Shown: positions 43,308-52,990 of the stretch, in pieces
Position numbering within the stretch: the stretch's first letter is position 1
Layout: each line of letters starts with the position of its first letter
Source: Microbulbifer litoralis
GTDB taxonomy: Bacteria > Pseudomonadota > Gammaproteobacteria > Pseudomonadales > Cellvibrionaceae
Assembly (NCBI RefSeq): GCF_023634065.1
Contig: NZ_JALKCV010000010.1
Span: forward strand, 62,001 to 126,000
Length of the DNA stretch: 64,000 bases
Direction of reading: 5' to 3'
Made by a program: the position numbers and the translations under genes
The notes under the pieces: generated by a model
The model's database searches: none
Seen by the model: only the letters and a program-made list of their open reading frames with translations
What the model was told of the DNA's origin: nothing

Positions 43308-46300
43308 GTGAATATGGCGACGGTAATCACCGACAGCCGGGAAGAGCTGCTGGAGCAGCTGAGTGCACTGATTCGCGAGAAGCTGGCCGGGCGTGCCGGG
43401 CCCCGCGAGATGGAGCAGGTGCTGACGTTTGCCGAACAGTTCCTGTACCAGTACCCGCTGGAAGACCTAGTCGGGCGGCGCCTGGCGGATGTCTACGGCT
43501 GCATTTACACCTGGTGGGATTTTATCCAGCAGCGTAGCGGCGACAGCCCCAGGGTGCGGGTATTCAACCCGCGCCTGGAGGACGACGGCTGGGAGTGCAG
43601 CCACACCGTGGTGGGCATATTGCAGCGGGATATGCCGTTCCTGGTGGACTCTGCGCGCATGGAGATCAACCGCCGGGACACCGTGATTCACTCGATCAAG
43701 AGCACGGTGATGCAGGTGCAGCGCGACAGGCGCGGCAAACTGCAGCAGCTGCTGCCGCGCCACCACAGTATCGAGGAGGGGGATCCGTCCATCGCCGGCG
43801 AGGCGTTGATCTATGTGGAAATCAACCTGGACACCTCCTCGTCCTTCGCCGCGGACCTCACGGCGGCGCTGAAAGACGTGCTGGGCGACGTGGAACTGGT
43901 GGTGGACGACTATGTGCCCATGCTGGACGCCTGCAGTGCCATGGAGGACCAGTTGCACACCGGCCTGTCCGAGGACGACGCCAATCTGCAGGAAGCCTGT
44001 GCCTTCATGCAGTGGATGCGCGATGGCAACTTTACTTTCCTCGGTTATCGCGAATACGAGTTCTGCCAGCAGGGCGACAAAAAAGTGCTGTGCGAAGTGG
44101 AGCAGCGCCGCCTGGGTATTTTCAAGAAGCTGGAAGAGCCGGCGGAACCGACCCCCGAGGCCGCTTTCAACGAGGGCAAGCAACGCTTCTACCAGGGCCC
44201 CAACTTCCTCACCTTCGCCAAGTCCTCGGTCAAGTCGCGGGTGCACCGCGCCGCCTATTCCGACTATGTGACCGTCAAGCGCTACGATGCCGACGGCGAG
44301 GTCATCGGCGAGTCCGCCTTTATGGGTCTCTATACCTCGCCGGTGTACACCGAGAGCCCGGCCAAGATTCCCATCATCCGCCGCAAGATGGCCTCGGTGA
44401 TGGAGTCCAGCGGCCTGGACCTGCACAGCCACGATGGCAAGGCGCTGCGCCGCATCCTGGATACTTTCCCGCGGGATGAGCTGTTCCAGAGCGGTACCCA
44501 GGAACTGTTTCACACCGTGATGGGTGTGCTCAGCATGAACGAGCGCGCGCACATCCGCCTCTTCATGCGCCGCGATCCGTTCGGCAAGTTCGTCACCGCC
44601 ACGGTGTACGTGCCGCGGGAGCAGTTCAACAGCGATGTGCGCGAGCGTATCTGCGCGCATATCGCCAGGGCCATCAAGGCCAGAGAGTCCGATTTCACCA
44701 CCTACTTTTCCGAATCCATTCTCGCGCGGGTGCACTTCGTGTTCCGGGTTTCCCCCAGCGAGCCGGTGGATATAGACGTAGCGCAATTGGAGGCGCAGAT
44801 AGTGGATATCACCCGTTCCTGGGAAGATGTATTCCAGAGATCCCTGATCGAAAGCCACGGCGAGGAAGAGGGCAACCGCCTCTACAGTGCCTACGGCCGC
44901 GCTTTCCCCGCCGGTTACCGCGAGGATTTTGAACCGCGTATCGCGGTGCAGGACGTGGCCGCCATCGCCGACCTGAGCGCCGACAATCGCGTGGCCATGA
45001 GTTTCTACCAGCCGGTGGGCGCGGAACCCGGCAGCCTGCGTTTCAAGGTGTTCAACTGGGGTGCGGGCCTGACCCTGTCGGATGTGATCCCGGTACTGGA
45101 AAACCTGGGCCTGCGGGTGCTCGGCGAGTTCCCCTACACGGTGCGCCCGGCCGGCGGCACCGAGGTGTGGATGCACGAGTTCCACCTGGAATTCGGCCTG
45201 CCCACCCGCATCGACGCGCAGGCATCGCGCAACCTGTTCCAGGACGCCTTCGCGGCCATCTGGAGCGGCGTGGCCGAGAGCGACGCCTTCAACCGTCTGG
45301 TGCTGGCGGCGCGCCTGAACTGGCGTGAAGTCTCGATGCTGCGCGCCTATGCCCGCTACCTGAAGCAGACCAAGTTCAGCGCCAGCCAGTCGTACATCGC
45401 CCGCACCCTGGCCAACCACGTCGAGATCACCCGCAACCTGGTGGCGCTGTTCCGCGCCATGTTCGATCCGCGCGTCGCCAGTGGTACCGGCGAGCAGACC
45501 CGCGTCGAGCGCCTGGTCAAGAAGATTCACGACGGGCTCGACAGCGTCGACAACCTGAACGAGGACCAGGTGATCCGCCGCTACCTGGAGCTGATCCTGG
45601 CCACGCTGCGCACCAACGTGTTCCAGGCCAATGCCGATGGCGATCCCAAGGATTACATCTCCATCAAGTTCAGCCCGCGGGATATCCCCGGTATCCCCGA
45701 GCCGCGGCCGGAATTCGAGATCTTCGTCTATTCGCCGCAGGTGGAGGGCGTGCACCTGCGCGGCGGCAAGGTGGCCCGCGGCGGTTTGCGCTGGTCCGAC
45801 CGGCTGGAGGATTTCCGCACCGAGGTGCTGGGCTTGGTGAAAGCGCAGAATGTCAAAAATGCGGTGATCGTGCCCAGCGGTGCCAAGGGTGGCTTTGTGG
45901 TGCGCCGCCCGCCGGCGGACGGCGGCCGCGAGGCGATGATGGAGGCCGGCATCGCCTGCTATACCACGTTCATCCGCGGCCTGCTGGATATCACCGACAA
46001 CCTGCACGACGGTGACGTGGTGCCGCCGGAGCAGGTAGTGCGCCGCGACGGCGACGACCCCTACCTGGTGGTTGCCGCGGACAAGGGCACGGCGACTTTC
46101 TCCGATATTGCCAACGGTATCGCCGCGGAGTACGACTTCTGGCTCGGCGACGCCTTCGCCTCCGGTGGCAGCCACGGCTACGACCACAAGAAAATGGGCA
46201 TCACCGCGCGCGGTGCCTGGGTGTCGGTGCAGCGCCACTTCCGCGAGATGGGCATCAACGTCCAGCAGGAGGATTTCTCGGTTATCGGCATCGGCGATAT

Positions 46301-48203
46301 GGGTGGCGATGTGTTCGGTAACGGCATGCTGTTGTCGGAACATATCTGCCTGAAGGCGGCGTTCAACCACCTGCATATCTTTGTCGACCCGAATCCGGAT
46401 GCGGCCACCAGTTTCGCCGAGCGCCAGCGCCTGTTCGAGATGCCGCGCTCCAGCTGGATGGACTACGAGAAGAAATTGATCTCCCGGGGCGGCGGCATTT
46501 TCGAGCGCCGCGCCAAGTCGATCAGGATCAGCCCGGAGATGAAGGCGGCGTTCGATATCGAAGCCGACCAGCTCAACCCCAACGAGCTGATCAGCGCACT
46601 GCTGCGCGCGCCGGTGGACCTGATCTGGAACGGCGGCATCGGCACCTACGTCAAGGCCAGCACCGAATCCCACGCCGAGGTGGGCGACAAGTCCAACGAC
46701 AACCTGCGGGTCAGCGGCGCCGAGCTGCGCGCCAAAGTGTTCGGCGAGGGCGGCAACCTGGGCATGACTCAGCGCGGCCGTATCGAGTTCGCGCTCAACG
46801 GCGGCCGCTGCAATACCGACTTTATCGACAACGCCGGCGGCGTGGACTGCTCGGACCACGAGGTCAACATCAAGATCCTCCTCAACAAGGTGGTGGCCAA
46901 CGGCGACCTGACCGACAAGCAGCGCAACCAGCTGCTGGAGGAAATGACCGAATCCGTATCGGCGCTGGTGCTGGACAACAACTACGACCAGACCCGCGCG
47001 CTGAGTGTGGCCGAGTACCAGGTGTCCGAGCGGCTGGACGAATACCGCCGCGCGATCAACGCGCTGGAGAGCGAGGGGCGCCTGAACCGCGCGCTGGAGT
47101 TCATCCCGGACAACGAGCAGATCACCGAGCGCCAGAACCGCGGCCAGTACCTGACGCGCCCGGAGCTGTCGGTGCTGATTTCCTATGTGAAGGTGAAGCT
47201 GAAAGAGGAATTGCTCGATGCGGCGGTCACCGGCAATCCGCGGGTGCAGGAGGCGGTGGAGTCCGCCTTCCCGGCGGAACTGGTGGCGCGCTACCGGGAG
47301 CTGGTCTATGACCACCCGCTGCGCCGGCAGATCGTCGCCACCCAGGTGGCGAACGAGTTGGTCAACAATATGGGGATCACTTTCTACCACCGTATCAGCG
47401 GTGCCACCGGGGCCGATATCGACACCATCGCCGCGGCCTATATCTGTGCCCGCGAGGTGTACCGGATGCCGGAATTCCTCGACCAGTTGGCGGCGCTGGA
47501 CTACAAGGTGCCGGCGAGCCTGCAGATCGAGCTGATGAGCTCCATGATCGGCCGCGTGCGTCGCGCCGCGCGCTGGTTTATCCGCAATCGCCGCAGCGAC
47601 CTGGAGCCGGCGCAGGACCAGGCGATGTACCGCGAATCCGTACAGCGCGTGATCACGGCGCTGCCGGAGGTGCTGAGCGGCGAACCGCGCCGGGAATGGG
47701 AGTCCCGCTACCAGGGCCTGCAGGAGGCCCATGTGCCGGAGAAGGTGGCACTGCTGGCGGCGTCGCCAACCTACCTGTACTCGGCCCTCGGGATCTCCGA
47801 ATCCGCCCGCGCCAGCGAGCGCCCGGTGGAAGAGGTGGCGCGGGTCTATTTCCGCCTCGCCGATGCCCTGGACCTGCACTGGTTCGGCAACCAGATCATC
47901 GACCTGCCGGTGGACAGCTTCTGGCAGGCGCAGGCGCGCGAGACCAGCATGGACGACCTGGACAACCAGCTCAGCAGCCTGGCGATCAACATACTGCGTC
48001 TCGCCGGTGAACAGGATCTGGATGTGGATGGCGCAATGACCCGCTGGAGCGATATCATGGCGCCCGCCATCCAGCGCTGGAATAGCATGGTGGCGGAATT
48101 GAAAGCTGCCCCCATCGGCGATTTCGCCATGTTTACCGTGGCACTGCGCGAGCTGATGTACCTGGCCAATGCGACTGCGGATCGGGAGTCGCTGGCGGAG
48201 TAG
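43308..48203 (+). CDS. gdhB: NAD-specific glutamate dehydrogenase, 180-kDa class
   Basis: The 1631-residue protein belongs to the very large NAD-GDH class (about 1600 residues in Pseudomonas and relatives), which oxidises glutamate to 2-oxoglutarate and ammonia during amino-acid catabolism. N-terminal ACT-like regulatory regions precede the catalytic core (SDRLEDFRTEVLGLVKAQNVKNAVIVPSGAKGG and DKGTATFSDIANGIA near residues 840-930, and GGNLGMTQRGRIEFA near 1160). The GTG at 43308 has GGGAGG six bases upstream and is preferred over ATG 43278 or the longer frame from 43194; ATG 43314 is the next candidate. Confidence 0.95.
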   Translation: MNMATVITDSREELLEQLSALIREKLAGRAGPREMEQVLTFAEQFLYQYPLEDLVGRRLADVYGCIYTWWDFIQQRSGDSPRVRVFNPRLEDDGWECSHTVVGILQRDMPFLVDSARMEINRRDTVIHSIKSTVMQVQRDRRGKLQQLLPRHHSIEEGDPSIAGEALIYVEINLDTSSSFAADLTAALKDVLGDVELVVDDYVPMLDACSAMEDQLHTGLSEDDANLQEACAFMQWMRDGNFTFLGYREYEFCQQGDKKVLCEVEQRRLGIFKKLEEPAEPTPEAAFNEGKQRFYQGPNFLTFAKSSVKSRVHRAAYSDYVTVKRYDADGEVIGESAFMGLYTSPVYTESPAKIPIIRRKMASVMESSGLDLHSHDGKALRRILDTFPRDELFQSGTQELFHTVMGVLSMNERAHIRLFMRRDPFGKFVTATVYVPREQFNSDVRERICAHIARAIKARESDFTTYFSESILARVHFVFRVSPSEPVDIDVAQLEAQIVDITRSWEDVFQRSLIESHGEEEGNRLYSAYGRAFPAGYREDFEPRIAVQDVAAIADLSADNRVAMSFYQPVGAEPGSLRFKVFNWGAGLTLSDVIPVLENLGLRVLGEFPYTVRPAGGTEVWMHEFHLEFGLPTRIDAQASRNLFQDAFAAIWSGVAESDAFNRLVLAARLNWREVSMLRAYARYLKQTKFSASQSYIARTLANHVEITRNLVALFRAMFDPRVASGTGEQTRVERLVKKIHDGLDSVDNLNEDQVIRRYLELILATLRTNVFQANADGDPKDYISIKFSPRDIPGIPEPRPEFEIFVYSPQVEGVHLRGGKVARGGLRWSDRLEDFRTEVLGLVKAQNVKNAVIVPSGAKGGFVVRRPPADGGREAMMEAGIACYTTFIRGLLDITDNLHDGDVVPPEQVVRRDGDDPYLVVAADKGTATFSDIANGIAAEYDFWLGDAFASGGSHGYDHKKMGITARGAWVSVQRHFREMGINVQQEDFSVIGIGDMGGDVFGNGMLLSEHICLKAAFNHLHIFVDPNPDAATSFAERQRLFEMPRSSWMDYEKKLISRGGGIFERRAKSIRISPEMKAAFDIEADQLNPNELISALLRAPVDLIWNGGIGTYVKASTESHAEVGDKSNDNLRVSGAELRAKVFGEGGNLGMTQRGRIEFALNGGRCNTDFIDNAGGVDCSDHEVNIKILLNKVVANGDLTDKQRNQLLEEMTESVSALVLDNNYDQTRALSVAEYQVSERLDEYRRAINALESEGRLNRALEFIPDNEQITERQNRGQYLTRPELSVLISYVKVKLKEELLDAAVTGNPRVQEAVESAFPAELVARYRELVYDHPLRRQIVATQVANELVNNMGITFYHRISGATGADIDTIAAAYICAREVYRMPEFLDQLAALDYKVPASLQIELMSSMIGRVRRAARWFIRNRRSDLEPAQDQAMYRESVQRVITALPEVLSGEPRREWESRYQGLQEAHVPEKVALLAASPTYLYSALGISESARASERPVEEVARVYFRLADALDLHWFGNQIIDLPVDSFWQAQARETSMDDLDNQLSSLAINILRLAGEQDLDVDGAMTRWSDIMAPAIQRWNSMVAELKAAPIGDFAMFTVALRELMYLANATADRESLAE

Positions 48204-48300
48204 TCGGGGGCTCGTATAGGGCGCGCTGCGCGCAGGGTGAACCCGGTGTTCGCCCGCGCCGCGGCCCTGCCGTCACCGAGATAGACAAACAAGGATCACC

Positions 48301-49329
48301 ATGTACGAACACCTGCGCAAGGCACTGTTTGCGCTGGACCCGGAAAGGGCCCATCACCTGTCCCTCGATGCCATCGGCGCCGCCGAGCGCCTCGGCCTGC
48401 TGTCGCTGTTTACCAGGCCTGTCGCCGACGATCCGGTGGAACTGATGGGCCTGACCCTGCCCAACCCGGTGGGCCTGGCCGCGGGGCTGGACAAGAATGC
48501 CCAGGCCTTCAACGGCCTGGGGGCACTGGGATTCGGTTTTGTCGAAGTGGGCACGGTGACGCCGCGCCCGCAGCCGGGCAACCCGCAGCCGCGGCTGTTC
48601 CGCATCGAGGAGGCCGGCGGCATCATCAACCGCATGGGGTTCAACAACCTGGGGGTGGACTACCTGGTGGAGCGCGTCAAGCGCCGTCGCTACGGCGGTG
48701 TGCTGGGCATCAATGTGGGCAAGAATTTCGATACGCCGGTGGAGCGGGCCGCAGACGATTACTGCCTGTGTATGGAAAAGGTGTACCCCTACGCGGATTA
48801 CATTACCGCGAATATCTCCTCGCCGAACACCAGGGGCCTGCGCGACCTGCAGTTCGGGGAGGGGCTCAAGCAGTTGCTGGGCGCGATCAAGGAAAAGCAG
48901 CGGCAATTGGCGCAGGCCGGCGACCGCTACGTACCGCTGGCGATCAAGATAGCGCCGGATATGGACGACGAGGCCATCGCCGGAATTGCCGAGGTGCTGT
49001 GCGAATTCGAGATCGACGGCGTTATCGCCACCAATACCACGATCGATAAATCGGCGGTGAGTGAACTGGCGCACGGCAACGAGGAAGGCGGGCTCAGCGG
49101 CCGCCCGCTGGCGAGCCGCTCGACGGAAGTGATCGCACAGCTGGCGAAATCGCTGCGCGGCCGCCTGCCGATTATCGGCGTCGGCGGGATTTTCGATGGC
49201 GAGTCGGCCGCGGAAAAGATCCGTGCCGGCGCCACTGCGGTACAGCTCTACACCGGCTTCATCTACCGGGGGCCCGCGGTCATCCGCGAAGCCGCCGAGG
49301 CCATCGCCCTGGCGCGCCGCAAGCAGTGA
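48301..49329 (+). CDS. pyrD: Dihydroorotate dehydrogenase (quinone), class 2
   Basis: PyrD oxidises dihydroorotate to orotate in pyrimidine synthesis and passes electrons to membrane quinones. The 342 residues and the N-terminal amphipathic helix ([19 protein letters not shown]) are typical of class 2. The core motifs [22 protein letters not shown] and [11 protein letters not shown] (catalytic Ser) are intact, and FMN phosphate contacts lie in [11 protein letters not shown]. It starts 97 bp after the GDH stop with an AAGGATCACC ribosome binding site. Confidence 0.96.
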   Translation: MYEHLRKALFALDPERAHHLSLDAIGAAERLGLLSLFTRPVADDPVELMGLTLPNPVGLAAGLDKNAQAFNGLGALGFGFVEVGTVTPRPQPGNPQPRLFRIEEAGGIINRMGFNNLGVDYLVERVKRRRYGGVLGINVGKNFDTPVERAADDYCLCMEKVYPYADYITANISSPNTRGLRDLQFGEGLKQLLGAIKEKQRQLAQAGDRYVPLAIKIAPDMDDEAIAGIAEVLCEFEIDGVIATNTTIDKSAVSELAHGNEEGGLSGRPLASRSTEVIAQLAKSLRGRLPIIGVGGIFDGESAAEKIRAGATAVQLYTGFIYRGPAVIREAAEAIALARRKQ

Positions 49330-49365
49330 CCGGTCGCGGACGGATCACTGCCCGCTGGCAATCGA

Positions 49366-49620
49366 TCAGGAGGCAGTGCTCCAGCCGTCCGGGTGGTGAT
49401 CCTCCGGCTGCAGAGTGCGGAACTGCTCCAGTTTCTGTGCTTTGGTTGAGGCCCCAAACCCGTTCCAGTAATCTTCCCGGCCGTCGCGCCAGCCGTTGAC
49501 CCACTCCTGGTGGCGATCGCCATTGGCGTAGGGACAACTTCCCAGCGGCTTGTTTTCCGTGGCGGCGAGATACCCTTTGCAGAAGGCTCTGTTGGACTGG
49601 TTACGTTTTTGGCGTTTCAT
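49366..49620 (-). CDS. rmf: Ribosome modulation factor with C-terminal extension
   Basis: RMF binds ribosomes in stationary phase and drives 100S dimer formation. The sequence MKRQKRNQSNRAFCKGYLAA, then SCPYANGDRHQEWVNGWRDGRED, matches the RMF core (MKRQKR, GY, CPY, W..GWR). At 84 residues it is about 30 longer than the E. coli protein because of a tail after the core (STKAQKLEQFRTLQPEDHH). ATG 49620 was chosen over GTG 49632 because MKRQKR is the family start. It is convergent with pyrD and divergent from rlmKL, with 284 bp upstream. Confidence 0.9.
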   Translation of the reverse strand: MKRQKRNQSNRAFCKGYLAATENKPLGSCPYANGDRHQEWVNGWRDGREDYWNGFGASTKAQKLEQFRTLQPEDHHPDGWSTAS

Positions 49621-49904
49621 CTTATACAGCACCTCGGCTTTCGTGTGTTTGCGGCGACTTTTTCCTTCGTCTCCCTAAGCTTAGTGAATATGGCGAGATG
49701 GTTGCCACACTGTCTCGGTGGAGAATCTGACTGGAATGCTGCGCCCGCCCAGGGTCGCTGTGAACGAACATTTTCATCTGAAGGGCGCCGCGAATAGAAA
49801 CAGAATGCATAGGCCGGGGAACGCGGTTGCGGCAAAGGGGCGACCGGGAGAATCCTGTCCGCCCGCGCGACCGTCGCCGGATACCGATTGAGGAACCATA
49901 GATT

Positions 49905-52106
49905 TTGACTGACGCTACTTCCGCCCGGCTCGAGTTCACCGCCACCTGTCCCAGGGGCCTGGAGGGGTTGCTGGCCGCCGAGCTGCGCGATCTCGGGGCC
50001 TCGGCCCTGCACGAACAGCCGGCTTCGGTACATTTCGCGGGCCCGCTCGAGCTGGCCTACCGCTGCTGTCTGTGGAGTCGCCTGGCGAACCGGATACTGC
50101 TGCGCCTGTCGCAGGTTCGCATCGGCGATGCGGAAGATCTCTACCGCGCTGTTGCGGCGCTGCCCTGGGAGGAGCATATCAGCCCGGCGGCGAAGCTGTG
50201 GCTGCAGTTCTCCGGCACCAACCGCGAGATCCGCAACAGCCAGTTCGGCGCACAGAAGGCCAAGGATGCCATCGTCGACCGGCTGCGCCGCCAGAGCGGT
50301 GCGCGGCCGGTGGTGGAGCGGCAGCACCCGGACCTGACCGTGGCGCTGCGACTGCATCGGGACAAACTGGATATCGCCATCGACCTGAGCGGCGAGAGCC
50401 TGCACAAGCGCGGCTACCGCACCCATATCGGCGCCGCGCCGCTGAAGGAAAACCTGGCCGCGGCGCTGCTGCTGCGCGCCGGCTGGCCGCAAATCGCCGC
50501 GCAGGGCGGGGCGCTGCTGGACCCGATGTGCGGCTCCGGCACGATACTGATCGAGGGCGCCATGATGGCCGCGGACTATGCCCCGGGCCTGCTGCGCGAC
50601 GGTTTCGGCTTCGAGCGCTGGCTCAACCACCAGTCGGACATCTGGCTCAAGTTGCGCGAGGAGGCGCTGCAGCGCCGCCGCGCGGGCCTCGAGCGCGGTG
50701 GCCCCGGCGGGGAAAGTGCACTGCCGGAGATCCGCGGCTACGACGCCGACGCCAAGGTGCTGTTCGCGGCCGAGGCGAATATCGCCCGCGCCGGCCTGGA
50801 GCGGCAGGTGCGGGTCAGCTGCCGGCCGGTATCGGCATTCAAGGTGCCCAGTCACCGCGAGATCAAGCCCGGCCTGGTGCTCAGCAACCCGCCCTACGGC
50901 GAGCGCCTGGGCGAACAGGAGGCCCTGCGCGAGACCTATGCTGAGCTGGGTCGCCAGCTGAAAACGGAGTTCGCCGGCTGGAAGGTGGGGATCTTTACCG
51001 GCAACCCGGAACTGGGGTTCGCCACCGGCCTGCGCTCCCACAAGCAGTACCAGTTGTACAACGGCAGTATTCCCAGCCAGTTGCTGCTGTTCGATGTGCG
51101 CGAGCGCGGCGGGGATTCTGCTGCCGAACGGGAGCCGGTGCTGTCTGCAGAGGTGCAGATGGTGGTCAACCGCCTGAAGAAAAACCTGCGCACCACCGGC
51201 AAGTGGGCCGCTAAAAATGCCATCGACTGCTACCGGCTCTACGATGCGGACCTGCCGGAATACGCCGCCGCCGTGGATCTGTACCGCTCCACAGAGGGTG
51301 CGCTCTACGCCCATGTGCAGGAATACCGTGCGCCGGCCAGTGTGCCGGAGGACAAGGCGCGTTCGAGGCTGCGGGACCTGGTGCGCGCGGTGCAGGTGGC
51401 ACTGGAAATCCCGCAGCGCCATATCAGCATCAAGGAGCGCCGCCGCCAGAGCCACAAGGGCGGCGACCAGTACGGCAGGCGCGATGTCGACGGACAGGCA
51501 TTCTGGGTCAGGGAATACGGTGCGCAGCTGGAAGTGAACCTGTGGGCCTACCTGGATACCGGCCTGTTCCTGGATCACCGGCCGGTGCGCCAGTACCTGC
51601 GCGAGCGGGCGCGCGGCCGGAAACTGCTCAACCTGTTCTGCTACACCGCCACCGCGACGGTACAGGCGGCGCTGGGTGGCTGCGAACAGAGCACCAGTGT
51701 GGACATGTCGAAAACCTACCAATCCTGGAGCGCGCGCAATTTCCGCCGCAACAACCTCGATCCCTACCGCCACCAACTGGTGGAGGCGGACTGCCTGCAG
51801 TGGCTGGAATCCGCGCAGCAGAACCGCCGCGGCCACTACGACCTGATCTTCCTCGACCCGCCGAGCTTTTCCAACTCCGCCAAAATGCGCGGCGTACTGG
51901 ATATCCAGCGCGACCACGGCAGGTTGATTCGCCAGTGCATGGCGCTACTCGCCCCGGGCGGTACGCTGGTGTTTTCCAACAATCTGCGCAGCTTCACGAT
52001 GGACGAAGATATTAAAGCGGCGTTCGCAGTGGAGAAGTTGCCGTTGCTGGACCGGGATTTCCAGCGCAACCCGAAAATTCACAATGTGTGGAAAGTCCAG
52101 GCTTGA
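49905..52106 (+). CDS. rlmL: Bifunctional 23S rRNA methyltransferase RlmKL
   Basis: The 733-residue fusion methylates G2445 (N2, RlmL part) and G2069 (N7, RlmK part) of 23S rRNA. The N-terminal THUMP region is followed by the RlmL Rossmann domain with LLDPMCGSGTILIEGAMMA near residue 205 and LSNPPYGERLGEQ near 327. The C-terminal RlmK half has LLNLFCYTATATVQAALGG and LIFLDPPSFSNSAKMRG near 650. Length equals E. coli RlmKL (702) plus small insertions. The TTG start at 49905 has AGGA ten bases upstream; no ATG fits. The gap 49621-49904 shared with rmf holds no other feature I can support. Confidence 0.94.
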   Translation: MTDATSARLEFTATCPRGLEGLLAAELRDLGASALHEQPASVHFAGPLELAYRCCLWSRLANRILLRLSQVRIGDAEDLYRAVAALPWEEHISPAAKLWLQFSGTNREIRNSQFGAQKAKDAIVDRLRRQSGARPVVERQHPDLTVALRLHRDKLDIAIDLSGESLHKRGYRTHIGAAPLKENLAAALLLRAGWPQIAAQGGALLDPMCGSGTILIEGAMMAADYAPGLLRDGFGFERWLNHQSDIWLKLREEALQRRRAGLERGGPGGESALPEIRGYDADAKVLFAAEANIARAGLERQVRVSCRPVSAFKVPSHREIKPGLVLSNPPYGERLGEQEALRETYAELGRQLKTEFAGWKVGIFTGNPELGFATGLRSHKQYQLYNGSIPSQLLLFDVRERGGDSAAEREPVLSAEVQMVVNRLKKNLRTTGKWAAKNAIDCYRLYDADLPEYAAAVDLYRSTEGALYAHVQEYRAPASVPEDKARSRLRDLVRAVQVALEIPQRHISIKERRRQSHKGGDQYGRRDVDGQAFWVREYGAQLEVNLWAYLDTGLFLDHRPVRQYLRERARGRKLLNLFCYTATATVQAALGGCEQSTSVDMSKTYQSWSARNFRRNNLDPYRHQLVEADCLQWLESAQQNRRGHYDLIFLDPPSFSNSAKMRGVLDIQRDHGRLIRQCMALLAPGGTLVFSNNLRSFTMDEDIKAAFAVEKLPLLDRDFQRNPKIHNVWKVQA

Positions 52107-52108
52107 AG

Positions 52109-52129
52109 GATGTGTGCGGCGCACCCTAC
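52109..52129 (-). repeat. Degenerate R1 repeat supplying the RAYT stop codon
   Basis: GGATGTGTGCGGCGCACCCT, followed by AC, is a partial R1 copy. The minus-strand TAG that ends the RAYT gene (52126-52128) lies inside its GTAGGG end. Confidence 0.78.
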
Positions 52130-52677
52130 TCACCGTAATCCCATCCTTCCTTTTCGACAGACTGTCTGCCCCAGTCCGCAGGATAGAGTCCTCGCCGCAC
52201 CTCCCGGTGAAGCGTCGAGTACGGCCATTGTGATGGTGACAGTACCAGCCCATGTTTTACCGGATTCCAGTAGCAGTAATCGAGATGGTGCTGAAAGTCT
52301 TTCTCGTCCCTTATTTCGTGCTCCCAAAAGCGCCGTTGCCACAGGCTTCCCTCCCGCCGTCTGCTCTGTGACAGTGTAGGGTGCGCCGTGCGCACCGCCG
52401 GATCGGTTTGCAATGACTGGGTGGTGAGTCTTTTGATTATTGACCAACGTCGGGAGAAGTCGGTGTCCGGATTCGGCAGAGTCCATATGCAGTGCAGGTG
52501 GTCCGGCAGCAATACCCAGGCGTCGATTGAGAAGGGATAGCGCTGCCTGGTTTCGTTGACCGCGTCGCGCAAAGCTGCACGGCATTCAGGGGTCAGTAGA
52601 GTGGGTTGCCGTTGGTAGGTGACGAGCGTAAAAAAATAGACTTTCGATGTCGGATGATATCGGTGGTAGTTGGGCAT
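52126..52677 (-). CDS. REP-associated tyrosine transposase (RAYT)
   Basis: The 183-residue protein is a Y1 HUH-type nuclease related to IS200/IS605 TnpA. The N-terminus YHPTSKVYFFTLVTYQRQP, the HUH motif PDHLHCIW near residues 57-64 and the tyrosine region FQHHLDYCYWNPVKHG near residue 128 are all present. RAYTs cut and move REP sequences as single-stranded DNA. An R1 palindrome lies inside the frame and encodes [10 protein letters not shown] at about residues 93-102, a linker between the HUH and tyrosine parts. R1 copies flank the gene, and the 3' copy provides the stop. The gene is otherwise intact, so activity is plausible. Confidence 0.92.
   Translation of the reverse strand: MPNYHRYHPTSKVYFFTLVTYQRQPTLLTPECRAALRDAVNETRQRYPFSIDAWVLLPDHLHCIWTLPNPDTDFSRRWSIIKRLTTQSLQTDPAVRTAHPTLSQSRRREGSLWQRRFWEHEIRDEKDFQHHLDYCYWNPVKHGLVLSPSQWPYSTLHREVRRGLYPADWGRQSVEKEGWDYGE
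52376..52396 (+). repeat. R1 repeat inside the RAYT reading frame
   Basis: A perfect R1 copy (core GGTGCGC-CGT-GCGCACC) lies within the RAYT gene without breaking the frame. An in-frame insertion of this size is expected to be tolerated only in a loop. Confidence 0.92.
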
Positions 52678-52696
52678 TCCCTGCTCCTCTACGACC

Positions 52697-52717
52697 GGTG
52701 CGCACGGCGCACCCTAC
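52697..52717 (-). repeat. R1 repeat upstream of the RAYT gene
   Basis: A perfect minus-oriented R1 copy starts 20 bp before the RAYT ATG. With 52109-52129 it brackets the gene, the usual RAYT-REP arrangement. Confidence 0.9.
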
Positions 52718-52820
52718 TAGCCCGGATATTTCACCAAGCCGCTCAGTATTCAACGTAACTTTATGTTTTCGTTAATGTTTTCAGGAATCTCCGCGGGGAC
52801 AGATTGTCACCGGCCAACGC

Positions 52821-52944
52821 TGGCCACGCCCTCGCTTGATCTCTGCACGCTCAGCACATTTTTGCGGCTAATACGTGCAATAAGCATGCATGTACGCCGC
52901 AAAAACGCACTGAGCGCACAGATCTCGGCGCGATCATCGTGGCC
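52821..52944. repeat. Large imperfect palindrome between RAYT and the kinase operon
   Basis: The inner stem is perfect over 10 bp (TTTTTGCGGC 52859-52868 with GCCGCAAAAA 52896-52905). Outward, CGCTCAG.../...CTGAGCG extends the arms to 52848-52868 and 52896-52916 with three mismatches, and with small gaps to TGGCCACG and CGTGGCC. Inward, TACGTGCA pairs with TGCATGTA. The 313-bp gap 52678-52990 holds this, one R1 repeat and no reading frame. It lies 47 bp downstream of the kinase stop. Confidence 0.82.
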
Positions 52945-52990
52945 CTTGGTGAAATATCCGGGCTAGTGGTCCATGCTTTGTAGTGGCGGC

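Noticed and set aside
43467..47879. A 1470-residue open frame antisense to the glutamate dehydrogenase gene
   Set aside because: It mirrors the coding gene's codon bias, has no recognisable domain and lacks a plausible start. It is a shadow of high GC third positions.
49617..51917. A 766-residue frame antisense to rlmKL
   Set aside because: It lies across rlmKL and the rmf upstream region, with the repetitive Ala/Gln/Leu/Val composition of a shadow frame and no motifs.
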